Assembly (NCBI GenBank): GCA_004802645.1 | Contig: SRKS01000004.1 | Span: 3,038,001-3,102,000, forward strand | DNA from: Amesomyces nigricolor | Taxonomy: Eukaryota; Ascomycota; Sordariomycetes; Sordariales; Chaetomiaceae | Length of the DNA stretch: 64,000 nt | Reading direction: 5' to 3' | Shown: piece by piece, positions 1 to 10,659 of the stretch | Layout: every line of letters begins with the position of its first letter | How positions within the stretch are numbered: position 1 is the stretch's first letter | The notes under the pieces: model-generated | Seen by the model: the letters and a program-made list of their open reading frames with translations, nothing else | The model's database searches: none | What the model was told of the DNA's origin: nothing | Program-made: the position numbers and the translations under genes

Positions 1-191
1 TTAATGTCTTTTGTACATATACCAATAGGGTTTCCATAGAATGGGGATTATCATTACATTCTTATCATGTCACTGAACTCCGGATCATTTGTTCATCCAT
101 CTAGAGTTACATCAAGACATGCACGCAGCGGAGGGTTGCTCTTTTGAGCCTCTCTTCGTTCTTGTTGGCTTGTTAGGGTGGGAAGAGCATC

Positions 192-1777
192 TCACAACGA
201 GCAAGAGCTTCTTGGAGAAGACCCGAGCCCGCTCTTCATCCTTGCTGAGTGGCGTGTCCGTCCTTGGAGTTTGTTACTGAGAACCAGAAATGTAAGATGA
301 GGTTGAAGGACTCGCTCAATTCCATCCACTTGGTTGCATCGGTTGGTAGCCCAGAAGGTATTCAAGAAAAACTGAACGGCATCTGGTCTGAGGCAGCCAC
401 TGTTAAATCGAGCTATAATTTTCACCCCCCTCACTCTTGGATAATACCTGGACCATCCCATCCAACACACTCTCTTCACCCCAGAGTCGGCCCCCCTTCC
501 TCCCCAACCTCCGTAAACCAATTCATCCCCCAACAACTCCCCCACACTCGGCCGATCCCTCGGATCCATCTTAATAATCCTACAAACAAACTTCCGATCC
601 CCATGACTAATCTCTGTCAGAGACGCCCTGCTAAACGGCTTCCGCTCCCCAGGAGGAAATGTATTATTCAGATGTGTCAGAAGTTCCAGCAGCTCGGCAG
701 ACATCCAGTTTAGGATCAGGTAAGATGCCGGGTAGGGACCGAAGTACTTGTGAAATCTTGTCAATATTTTGCCCAGGTATTCTTTGTGGTCGGGGGGGAC
801 GGAGGGTTGGGAGATGGTGAAGTGCGAGCCGTGAAGGAGGATGATGAGCTGGTTGGGTTGGTTGGTGGCTTTGTTAGTCATGGTGAAAAGGTGCCGATGC
901 TCTCTGTATGGCGATGGGAGAAGAACGGGGGCCAAGGGAACGTACAGTGGTGCCGAACGACAAGACGTCGGCTGGCGGGCCGTAGGGTAAGTAGAGAGTT
1001 GTTTCGGGCGACCAGAAGATGAGTGTGCCGATGGGGATGCCTTTGATGCAGTACGAGCTGGTGATGGGGATTGTGTTACCGAAGTCGGCAAGGCAGGCGT
1101 CTTTGAAGCGCATTTGGCCTTCGTGGTCGGTGTTGTCGTGGCATAAATTGACCATGATGTTGTCGGCCTTGACGTTTGTTTGTGGAAGTGTCAGATGAAG
1201 CTTGGCTCTGGGAATAAGAGGAACAGGAGAGTAAAATGCTGAACAAACCGGTATGCACAAAGCCGTTTATATGCAACATATGCACTGCCTCGAGTATTCT
1301 CCTCGCTACATGTCTTATTTCAGATGGGGAAAGCCCCTTCTGGTGAGCGATCATGCCGACGTGGCAGTCATATTGTTGAAGCACAAGCGCCGGTGGGTGC
1401 TGAGGGACCTGGATCTCGTCGATCAGACATCTGAGAGAAGCAACATCTTGAAATTGCTTGAGAATGTTCCGCTCGTTTTCCTGCCGTACATGTGAGATGC
1501 TCTTGATGATGACGGGTTGTTGGTCCTGGATGTTGCTGGAGGAGGGCATTAGCGAGAGGGTTAAGCAGGGATATGAGCTTGGATAGTATCACGAACCTGG
1601 CGAGTCACACTGTCTCATAGACCTGCTTTGTAATGGTGTAAGTGCTGAGTTTCCCTTTGAGCTTCTGGCCGACTTCGAGAGCAGAAGCCATGGCAGTCGC
1701 ATTTTGATAGGACTTGCAAACAAGCTGTCCAAACGAAGTGAGGCGGCTGGCACAGTCTTGGACCAACGCGCGGCCAC
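192..1777 (-). pseudogene. Protein kinase-like gene with in-frame TGA and a lost splice acceptor
   Basis: Pieces of a eukaryotic protein kinase fold lie in order on the minus strand: an N-terminal segment (EVGQKLKGKLSTYTITKQ) near 1630-1690, PVIIKS carrying the ATP-site Lys near 1530, VKADNIM (catalytic loop) near 1160, ADFGNT (DFG) near 1085, WSPET (APE-like) near 1010 and DPRDRPSVGELL near 390. They match a fungal family of cytosolic kinase-like proteins of unknown substrate. Introns can be placed at about 1550-1597, 1176-1248 and 867-975. Two lesions are visible. A TGA at 1605-1607 sits where the family has Trp (TV-stop-LA). The acceptor before the catalytic loop reads AA instead of AG at 1176-1177, where restoring AG would also give the expected Asp. 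No ATG upstream of 1695 fits the first frame, so the 5' end is unresolved. The TGA is followed by C, a leaky context, so readthrough is an alternative, but two independent lesions favour a pseudogene. Confidence 0.65.
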
Positions 1778-2019
1778 GTGAGCACGTGTCTCTCCTGCAC
1801 CTCGTTTGTGTGTTCCAGGGGTAAAGGGGAGAAGGAATATTCGTCGTGGTTCTGTTGCCTTGGCTTTCTTATCTTCAATTTTGTCTCTTTCTCCTTGCTC
1901 CTTCTACTTCAGTACATTATCTAAGTTATTCATTTTCGAGGGATAAGCCCGTCCAATATCACCGGAAGTTTACTTTCTCATAGGGATTGAATTCTCCCAA
2001 CACCAATCCTTCGATAATC

Positions 2020-3107
2020 TCACCTCAATCGATACCCCACGTTTCTTCCCATTCCGCATTGGACACTCCCCGAGATCGTTCCCCAGCAGACATAGCAGGA
2101 TAGAATCTCAGCTCCGTATTCAGACTGCCCTGACCCTTCCGGGTCCTCTTTGTAGTTTAACCAGGTAGGATCATCATCATAACGGCCCAGTCTATCAAAC
2201 CAAGCATATTTCAGACTGTCAGCGTCCAGCCTCATCAGTCCCTTATAGAGCCAAACGTCAGTGATGCCATGGTACTGCCTGAAAACTTCCAGTTGCGAAT
2301 CGACAAGCCACACGTATGCACTCCAGTAGAGCCTTCTTTGCGCCTACATATCAGACACAGGAATTTGGTGCTCAACAGCATGCTTTAATAAATGGATCAA
2401 GAAAAGGAACGGGGCTGATAACTTACCATCATCTCCCTGAACGCAATCGGGATCACTGGCAGCGTCTCGTCAGGCAAATCGGCAAGCGACCGCAGCGAGT
2501 TCCCATCCACGACCAAGAAATACCAGAACCGCGGATTATATATCCGGTCAAACGTTTCCGCCGTCTCGGTCCCAAGCACCCGACACACTCACTCCTCAAA
2601 CACGGAAGTCAACGCTTGGATGTCCTCCAGGGTCGCCTTTGCCAGATCATCGGGTAGCTTCACCTTCTCTGGATCAACGTCGACAACCTCGAGCGCAAAA
2701 CGGCGCCCTAGTTCATCCTCAACCCCCCGGTCTAGTCTGTCCTGGCCCAAGCGTTCGGAGTGAACGAAGTACTGGCTGACCCAGCGGTGCAGCTTGTCAA
2801 GAGCCGAGGGCCAGAGTTCGTAGGTGGCCGGAGAGTGGGCGGCGCGGAGGATTTGAGGGGTAGAGACCAGAGACCAGAGTCAGCCACTTCATGTCGAATT
2901 GAGAATTGAGTGTGAAAAAGAGACCTTGGTGTGTGCTTTACCTATGTAGCCCCATGCGCCCCTGGCATATACAGCGCCTTGAGCCCTGGACGACTGGATT
3001 GAGTGCACGAGGTCGAGTGGAATATTCGGGTATCTTCCGGAGCGAGTGGGCTCCGGCAGGGGATTTTTTGGAGTGACGTTGCTGAGGGCTCCGAGTGGCA
3101 CAAGCAC
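2020..3107 (-). pseudogene. Unrecognised gene interrupted by an in-frame TGA
   Basis: A protein-like frame runs on the minus strand from about 2870 down to 2020. One exon (about 2397-2870) contains LDKLHRWVSQYF, then a TGA at 2589-2591, and continues in the same frame as VCRVLGTETAETFDR and FWYFLVVDGN. An ordinary intron (about 2329-2396, GTAAGT...TAG) joins it to a last exon rich in Trp and Tyr (RRLYWSAYVWLVDSQLEV, YKGLMRLDADSLKYAWFDRL), ending at 2020. Trp would fit at the TGA, giving a one-base nonsense change. A further short open stretch at 2938-3107 may be the 5' exon, but no clean acceptor links it. I do not recognise the family. The sequence is Trp- and charge-rich without membrane spans. 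It neighbours a second broken gene on the same strand, so local decay is plausible. Confidence 0.45.
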
Positions 3108-3414
3108 AGGAAGGAGTCTGTTTGTGCATTGATAAAAGACAGAAGAAGGGAAACAGTGCTGCTTTCACATGTAACGATTCTACAGAAAGACCCCTGCTTG
3201 CTGTATTAAAACGTGGATGACAGCGGATGGTTTCCAGGTTCACTCAAGCACTGTGGGGGATCGACAAGACTCCTCACCTCGGTGACGCTTAACAACCCCG
3301 CCCACTCTCCCTCAACACCAACTCAACCATCACCAAAACACCAAAAACACCCTCTCCAAAAACAACCAACTCTCAAACCACCAAAACCCCCAACCGCAGC
3401 CCTCAACTCCCGAA
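3108..3414. other. Intergenic/promoter region upstream of S-formylglutathione hydrolase
   Basis: No gene is seen. The last 100 bases before the ATG at 3415 are C/A-rich (repeated CCAAAACACC-like pyrimidine/adenine runs), typical of fungal 5' leaders. Confidence 0.4.
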
Positions 3415-4444
3415 ATGTCCTTCACAGTCAAAGCCACCATCGCCTCCTTCGGCGGCAAGCTCTTCAAGCTTACCCACCCCTCCACTTCAACCGGCACCCC
3501 CATGGCCCTGAACCTCTTCCTCCCCCCCTCCTGCTTCACCCCCTCCCCCACCCCCCAAACCCCAAAGTCCAAAACCCCCCTCCTAATCTACCTCTCCGGC
3601 CTAACCTGCACCCCCGACAACTGCACCGAAAAAGGCTTCCTCCAATCCCGCGCAGCCCACCACAACCTCGCAATCCTCTACCCAGACACCTCCCCGCGGG
3701 GCCTCAACCTCCCCAACGAATCCTCCTCCTACGATTTCGGCGTCGCGGCCTCTTTCTACCTCGACGCGACGCAGCCCCCGTGGTCGGAGCACTACCGGAT
3801 GGAAACCTACCTCACTTCCGAACTCCCCGACCTACTATTTGGGGATGCAGAGTTCGGACAGTATCTGGATCGGGAGCGGGTGTCGATCACGGGACATTCC
3901 ATGGGCGGGCACGGGGCGTTGACGCTGTATTTGAGGCATCCGGGGATGTATCAGTCTGTGAGCGCGTTCGCGCCGATCGCGAATCCGAGTAGGTGCCCGT
4001 GGGGGGAAAAGGCGTTTGGGGGGTATTTGGGCGGGGATGAGGCGAGTAGAGAGAGGTGGAAGGAGCATGATGCAACGGAGTTGGTGAAGGGGTGGGGGAG
4101 GGGGAAGGATGTGAAGGCTTTGGTGGATGTTGGGACGGGGGATGGGTTCTATAAGGAGGGGCAATTGTTGCCGGAGAACTTGGAGGCGGCGGCGAGGGAG
4201 GCGGGGGTGGAGGGGTTGATGGTGAGGTATCAGGATGTGAGTTTCTTCTCCTTGTGACACCCCTTCTTTTCTTTCCTCATCTTCTTTTCCTTTGATCTTC
4301 ATTTTGTTTGTTTGCAGTTGTTTGGCAATCTGAGAGGTGGATCATGCTAACAAGAACCAGGGTTACGATCACTCGTACTTTTTCATCGCGTCATTTGCCG
4401 CTGACCATGTTGACCATGCGGCGAAGCATCTGGGGTTGTTGTAA
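3415..4444 (+). CDS. S-formylglutathione hydrolase (esterase D family)
   Basis: Hydrolyses S-formylglutathione to formate and glutathione, the second step of glutathione-dependent formaldehyde detoxification in the cytosol. The alpha/beta hydrolase has an oxyanion-hole region at LSGLTCT (about residues 60-65), a GHSMGG nucleophile elbow with Ser162, a probable catalytic Asp243 in VGTGDGFY, and His278 in the C-terminal GYDHSYFFI motif. The His lies in a second exon: the intron is 4237-4360 (donor GTGAGT, branch GCTAAC, acceptor CAG), so a reading ending at 4257 without it would lose the catalytic His. The spliced protein is 301 residues, near the usual 280-300. The start is the first ATG after a C/A-rich leader. 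Family assignment is firm. Confidence 0.93.
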
Positions 4445-4797
4445 AGGGTTATTTGGAGTTGAGTGTTGAAGAGGAGTGTAGAGCTGCGGATAGCGAGGTA
4501 TGGGCTTCACTGCCTGGGAGCAATGAAAATGGTCATTAAGACAATTACCGTCACTGAAAATGACACAACCAGCCTTCAACACAACTCATGCGGATGTGAC
4601 GATCAGGCGCCCATCTATACCATGTCGAAGACGACACCTCACCCAGTACCCAGCGGCCTTCTAACAGCCCATTTATCTCCACGCTCAGTCCATAACAAAA
4701 AACGCCGTTCTGTATGTACATTATCAAGACATAACTGTACTAGTACGTAACCAAAGCCAAAGCGCAAAACAACAACACGAACCAAACCCCCCAAAAT
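4445..4797. other. Convergent 3' region between esterase D and SEC63
   Basis: The two genes converge here. No gene or repeat is recognised. It should contain both 3' UTRs and polyadenylation signals. Confidence 0.4.
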
Positions 4798-6995
4798 CTA
4801 GTCCTCCGCCTCTGTATCCGTGTTTGTCGCGCTGGTATCATCATCCTCGTCATCCGTCCCACTCTCCTCGTCCGAATCCTCTTCCTCTCCATCCTCCTTC
4901 GCCAGTTTCCTCTTCTTGGTCTGCCCGCCCTTGGCAGCGGTCATGATGCCTGCGATGGAATCTGCATCACGTTTGTTAGCCTATCCTTTCTCCAACAATA
5001 AATAGACGAGAAAGAAAACTCACCCTCATCCGGCTCACTAATCTCATCCTCGCCGCCCATCTCCCCGGCCTTACTCGCCTCCTCCACCACGAGCGTCACC
5101 TCCATCTTAGTATCAAACCCCACATAACTATCACACACCACGTGCATTACAAAAGTATAATGCCCGGCCTGCGGCGGCGCCTGGAACTGCGCCTTGAGCG
5201 TCTGCATGGCATACGTAGGGACGGGCTTCCCATCCGGCCCCTCCTCAAACAGCGGGCGGTCAAACTGCGCAAACGTAAACGGCGGCACCGCGACGCGGCC
5301 CTGCTTAGAGTCGGTCAAGAACACGTGCCAGCGCGGGGAGTGGTCGCGGGCGAAGTAGGGCGCGGCGGCGAGGGGCGCGGGCAGGAGTTGGGTTTCGGTG
5401 GACTCGACGATGGGTTTGCCGGTCTTTGGGTCCTTTCCAACCACTATTTTCTTGTTCTTGCGGCCGAGGATGGCGTCGAGGTCGTCTTCGGCCGGGTCGA
5501 TGTCTTCGAGGTCAGCGGAGTTGATGTCGGGGATGTTGGCGCTGCCGGGGGGTACGAAGCGGCCCTTGACGACGAGCGTGACGAGGGAGGACGGGATGAT
5601 GAAGCGCTCGCCGGTGACCTTGAAGAAGGCCTTGGCGACGCGCAGGTAGGGGAGCTGCTTGGCCACGCTGATGGCCTCGGTGTACTGCTCGTTGCTGAGA
5701 AGGCCCTTGCCGACGACCAGGTCGCGGCGCTTCGGGTCTGGCCTGTCCATGAAGCCTTGGACGGTGGTGTGCATGCGGGAGTCGCCCTCAACGGCCTTGA
5801 CGACCGCAGGGGTGAAGTAGGGCAGCTGGAGGAGGGGCGACGCCTTAGGGGGAAGAGCCTGGATCAGGAGCTGGCTGGCGTAGTACGAGGCGAGGAGCGG
5901 GTTGGTGTGCATGTAGGCGAGCGCGATGGCGTTGAGCGACTTGTTGAGTGAGTGTGCGATCGGGGCGACGGCAAACTTGGCCTTGTTCAGCTCCGCGTCG
6001 TCGAGCTCGATCCGGCCCAGGTACGCCCACAGCAGCGCCAGCGCCTTTCTTTGCGCGCCGCTCTCGAGGTCCTCCAGCTTCTCCTTGTCCTTAACTGAAA
6101 GACCGCCGGCAAGAGGGGCAAGCTCGCCCTCGGCAAGAATACGCGACTCAATCTTGGCCAGACCCGAGTCGACCTTATCGCCCTTGAGAAGCTCCTCGTA
6201 CTCCTTGCCAGTGCTGAGCGCGGACACAACACCACCCTCGTCGATGTTCTCCTTGTACTCGCGGAACAGCCTGTTAGCGCTCTCCATGAGAACGCCCTCC
6301 TTAGACCGCCTAAGAGTCCCGTACCACCACGACCCGACAAGGTAGGGTAGCAGCATGCCGAAGAGCACCGAGTAGACCAGCACGACGTACTTGCCATTGC
6401 CGTCCGACACCATAGCCTTAGGCAGCGCAATGTTGATGCTGTAGCCCTGCTTGCCGTCCGGGTTGCCATACTGAATATAGTTGTTGCGGACCTCCTCGTC
6501 CGTCAACGCCTGGTAGGCCTTCGATATCTCGACATAGCGGGCGTTGAGGTCCTCGAGGGTCTCGTTCTTGGCCGGGTCGGGCTTGGCCTTGTCCGGGTGG
6601 TACTTGAGTGACAGCCTCTTGTAGTGGCTCTTGATCTGCTTCTCGGTGGACGACTCGGGGACGTTGAGGATGTCGTAGGGGTTCCACAGCTTCTGGATGG
6701 GCGCCTCGGTGGTCTGGATCAGGTAGAGCATGTAGCCCATGACGGCCCAGCCGACGGCGACGGCGAGCACAAGCCACAGCTTCCTATCCTTGCGCTTCTC
6801 GCGCTTGCGCAAGGCGTCGACCGTGTCGGAGTGGGCATGGGTGTAGCTGGTGTGGACGCGCGGGAACGAGGCGGCGGGGTCTCGTGACCGCTTGACGAGC
6901 AGGAATGTGAGGGGGAGGGTAATGATGAGGGCGAGGGTGAAGACGAAGAAGGGCCAGAGGTAGCCCTCCTCGTCGTACGCGTAGTCGGTGCTCAT
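4798..6995 (-). CDS. SEC63: SEC63, ER protein-translocation J-protein
   Basis: Membrane subunit of the Sec62/63 complex that recruits the lumenal Hsp70 (BiP/Kar2) to the Sec61 channel for post-translational import. The spliced protein is 707 residues. Hydrophobic spans lie at about 13-34, 73-94 and 204-224. The J domain is at about 105-175 with the HPD motif at 133-135, between spans 2 and 3 as in Sec63. The Sec63/Brl-type region fills about 230-650. The C terminus is a long acidic tail (EEEDSDEESGTDDEDDD), the known Sec62-binding feature. There are two exons, 5024-6995 and 4798-4949, with an intron at 4950-5023. Without splicing the acidic tail would be replaced by a 28-residue artefact. The neighbour upstream is another J-domain gene on the same strand. 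Confidence 0.96.
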
Positions 6996-7972
6996 GGCGG
7001 GCGGTCGCTGGGCCCAGACGCAACCCTGGCCTGGTTCTTAGGCCGCGAGTCTCAGCTAATTAATGGGAGGATGGGGAAGGAAGAAAGTTAGGGAGAAGAA
7101 GAAGACGAGAGCCCGCAACAAACGAGCATCCGGGCACGAAGCAAATCTACTCAATTCAAGGACCGACTGGTGACTGTGGATGAGATAGAATGGACAAAGA
7201 GCGAGGCCACACTTCCTGGTGGAAATGGGAGAATGGAGAATGGAGAATGAGAATGGGCAAGGTGGCGGCTTCCACTGACCCGTGTCGTGTCCAGTGCGCG
7301 CTGTCGCTGTCGCTGTCGCTTTTTTTGCGGAGCACCGCGGGAAGTGAATCGTGGCCTCCAGATCGCGCAGGGGTCCAAGCTTCCATTCACGGCTCCACCA
7401 TTCCACGCCAGGGACCAGGTGCCTCAGCCCCACAGCCCAGTGCCGGGTCCGGGTCCTGGTGCATTATCCCGGGGATGTCAGGGTCACAGTCACAGTTACA
7501 ATGGAAGCATGGAAGAATGGAAGGCATTCCGGAATGGATTAGAAAGTTCCATGAAGACCCGAGTTCTCAATTCTCCGAACCTGTGTTCCGCTAAGGAACA
7601 CTACCTAGTCTATACACGAACCTCAAGGCAAGACAGCCAAGAGAACAGACAACCAACATTGAGTAAAAGGAAAACCACCAACTTAAAATATACCTGACCA
7701 TCAGGGAGATAAAAAAAGAAAACCAGAAACCAGAAACACAGCTCCCCGTCTATCTGCCAGACCTCTGCAGACGAAGCGATGTGATGCGATGCGGAAGCGC
7801 GCGGAAAGAAGCGGACGATGCAGTGTAAATGCCAACAGGGGACAACCTCCAGTCTCCTGTCGTGAACGATGAATTATGCGGGACCCAACAACAACAAAAC
7901 GCCTCCTTCCTCCGGATGTGCGATGTGTGTGACGAAACTGGCCAGTAGTCTATGCCCCTGAAAAAGAAAAGC

Positions 7973-8005
<33 letters not shown>

Positions 8006-8069
8006 CCAACAACAATTTTTAGAACGATGGCCAAATCACCCCATGTCAGTTGAGACGACGCTGTTGACC
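6996..8069. other. Region between SEC63 start and TPR-DnaJ 3' end
   Basis: Holds the SEC63 promoter (right of 6995) and probably the TPR-DnaJ 3' UTR (left of 8070). Apart from the AAC microsatellite near 7975-8014 and a CGCTGT-type run at 7297-7320, no feature is recognised. The short frames on both strands overlap one another and look like noise. Confidence 0.4.
7972..8014. repeat. (CAA)n/(TTG)n microsatellite
   Basis: About 13 near-perfect CAA units on the plus strand with one CACCAA interruption. It lies just downstream of the TPR-DnaJ reading frame and therefore reads as a TTG tract in that gene's 3' UTR. Confidence 0.85.
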
Positions 8070-8435
8070 TCAGCGCGCTGTTGCCGACCCAGGCATCCCC
8101 AGCACCGCCCGCCGGCCGATATACACGGCCGCGGCGCCCACCCCCAGCACACCCAAGAGATACGTAGGGAGAAGCACGGCCGCCGCGACCACCAGCAGCC
8201 AGAACCGACGCAGTTGTTGAAGCCGCCTGTCCTGTTCCTCGTCGGCCTCTGCGCGCCACGCCGCCTTGACGCCCGTGGCAGAGCCCCTCCGGGACCATCC
8301 TCCCCGGTCCTGGTTGTGGGCATGCCATTGCCGACTATCGTGATGGGCATCTTCCTCATCATCGTCGCTCTCGCTCCAATCGTCATCATCGTCGTCGTCG
8401 TCATCGGTCGCTACCTCCCACTCGGTGTCTGATTG
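8070..8435 (-). other. Candidate stop-codon readthrough extension of the TPR-DnaJ gene
   Basis: Directly after the TGA at 8436-8438, in the same frame, 121 sense codons run to the next stop at 8070-8072. The composition is protein-like: an acidic run of nine Asp, WSESDDDEED, an Arg/Glu-rich helix, then a hydrophobic span starting FWLLVVAAAVLLPTYLLGVL and continuing to VYIGRR, with a 13-residue tail. The base after TGA is C and the six bases are CAATCA, matching CARYYA, the context that promotes readthrough in tobamoviruses and yeast. No usable donor was found in the preceding G/F-rich exon that would splice around the stop, and this frame has no early ATG. A recent nonsense mutation in a formerly longer protein is the main alternative. 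Confidence 0.55.
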
Positions 8436-10659
8436 TCAACCGAAGTGGAAGCTCTGCTGGAAGCCGCCGCCTTGGCGGCCGCGCGGCTGGCCGCCGAAGC
8501 CGTAGCCTCCGCCGCCACCGGGGAAACCGCCGCCACCACCGCCAAAGCCGCCGCCGCCCATGCCGCCCATCATCGAGAACAGGATCTCCGGGTCGATGCC
8601 GCCGCCCATGCCGCCGCCGCCGCCGAACATGTCAGACGGGTCCTGCAGGTCGACGCCGCTGTCGTAGCGCTCACGCTTCCTGAAGTGTTGTTAGCAACTT
8701 GTTAGACAAAGTGCCAAAGGAGGTAACTTACTGAGGATCAATCAGCGTCTCGTACGCCTCGCTGATATCCTTGAAGCGGGCCTCGGCGGTAGCATCACCG
8801 GGGTTCTTGTCCGGATGGTGGACGATAGCCAGCTTCCGGTACGCCTTCTTGATCTCCTGGTCCGAGGCGCTCTTCTCCACACCCAGAATCTTGTAGTAGT
8901 CCTTCCGCTGCGACTTCTTGAGCTCGAGCTCCGCCCTGCGGACCTCCTTGGCAATCGTCCGGTCCTCGGGATCCAGCTCCTGGATCGACTTCCACTCGCG
9001 CACGGCCGCCTCCCACTTCTCGGCCAGGCCCAGCGCGTTGGCCTTGGTCTTGCGCGCCTTGATGTACTGCGGGTCGAGGCCGATGGCCTTCTCGCAGTCG
9101 GCGATGGCGTCGTCGTACTGCTTGAGCTTGATCCGGCACAGCGCGCGGTTCTGCAGGATCTTGGAGTTGGTGCCCTTGTTCGCCGGGTCGACGTCCAGGG
9201 CCGAGGTGTAGAGGTCGATGGCCGATTGCCACTGGCCGGCCTTGTACTTGCTGTTACCCTCCTCCTTCATCCGCTCCAGCCGCTGCACGGTCCGCAGCCA
9301 CTTGATGGCGTCCCTGAAGTCGGGATCGCAGCTGAGCGCCTTGCGGAAGTGCTGCACCGCCTTGTCGTTCTCGCCCTGCGAGTAGAGCGCGCGGCCGCGC
9401 AGAACCAGCGCCTCCGGGTCCTGGCTATTCATCCGCAGCAGGGACATGGCGATGTTCTGGGCCTCGCCGAGGGAGTTGGCATCGCCCATCTTAAGGAGCG
9501 CCTCGCCGCGCATGAGCTGCCACTTCCGCGGCTTCAGCGCGCCAAAGCCCAGGAGCTTCTCTGCCATGTCGAGGGGGTGCAGAACCATCGACGCCGCAGT
9601 GCCGTCCTTCAGAGCTTGCTGTGCCGCCCGGACATGACGAAGCATATCCCTAGCGGGGGCCATGTCCTTTGCCGACGGGGCGGGATGGATGCGGCCAAAC
9701 GTAGAGATGGCCTCCTCGGGCAGACCCAGGCTGGTGTAGATGCGAGCGAGACGGAGGAGGATCTTGGGGTTGTGGGGGTCCAAGCTCACCGCCCGCTTGC
9801 AGTCATCGAGGGCATCGCTGTACTTTCCCGCAGACATGTATGCTGCCGCGCGGTTGCCGAGGTAGGTCGAGGAGTTGGGTTGGAGGACGACAGCTGTCCA
9901 TCGGTGTTAGCCAGTGCACCACAAACAACGGCGTCGTCCAAACCGCCATGTCTCCAATGTTGACTCACCCTTGGTATAAAACTCCATCGCATGGATGTAG
10001 TCGCCCGCCTTGAAGAACTTGTTGCCCTCATTCTTGAACGCCTCGGCCTGCTCAGCATCGCTCTGCACCGGGCTGGAAGGACTCGACCGGTGGGGCGGGG
10101 GAGGGGGGACGGCCTCCTCGGCGGCCCCGTTGGTCGCGGGCGCGGCAGTCCCATTTGTCACGGGCACGGTGAAGGAGTTCGTGTGCGAGGGCGGGTTAGA
10201 CGGCTTCCGAGTTGGGTACTGCTGCTGGGACTGAGACTGAGACTGAGACTGCGGGGCAGGCGAGGGGCTAGCCCCGTTGACGGGTTCCTTGTCGACATCC
10301 ATTGAATTGCGGGCGCTCATAGCAGACACGGACAGCTCGGAGAGACGCTTGCGCTGCTCGGGAGGCAGGTTGAGCGGGTGGATGTCCGGGTCGATCTTCT
10401 TGCGGCGGCCGGCGTCGGTCGGGTAGCGCGCAAAGGGGCGCGAGGAGCGCTGCGACTGCGGCTTAGATGACGAGTCGCGCGAGGTTGGCGAGGAGGAGCG
10501 CTGGGAGGGCTTTTTGGTGGGCGAGCGAGAGCCCGAGGATTTTGTGGGCGACTGCTTGGTGGGCGACGAAGACTGTGGTGACTCTGTGAAGCCGGGGTGG
10601 TCGTCCTCCTCTTCGGCGGAGTTTGACTTCTTGGACGAATTTCTGGAGAAAAACTTCAT
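8436..10659 (-). CDS. TPR-DnaJ co-chaperone (DNAJC7-like)
   Basis: Cytosolic Hsp70/Hsp90 co-chaperone of the TPR2/DNAJC7 type. The protein is 698 residues from three exons: 9969-10659, 8732-9893 and 8436-8679. Residues 1-190 are Ser/Pro-rich and probably disordered (SPTKKPSQRSSSP, an SQSQSQSQ run). TPR repeats begin at about 203 (AEAFKNEGNKFFKAGDY) and continue to about 545. The J domain is at about 561-622 with HPD at 590-592. A Gly-rich G/F segment (GGGGFGGGGGGFPGGGGGY) follows, and the frame ends SFHFG-TGA. The J domain crosses the intron at 8680-8731. The downstream frame stays open past the stop (see 8070-8435). SEC63 lies next on the same strand. Assignment by domain order is strong; the exact orthologue name is less sure. 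Confidence 0.94.

Noticed and set aside
192..3107. Repeat-induced point mutation as the cause of the two broken genes
   Set aside because: The TGG-to-TGA changes correspond to C-to-T in a CpC context rather than CpA, and the region is not strongly AT-biased or repeated.
8815..9963. A 382-codon open frame on the plus strand opposite the TPR-DnaJ gene
   Set aside because: It is a mirror of the GC-rich coding frame and has no family motifs; the minus-strand TPR and J domains are unmistakable.
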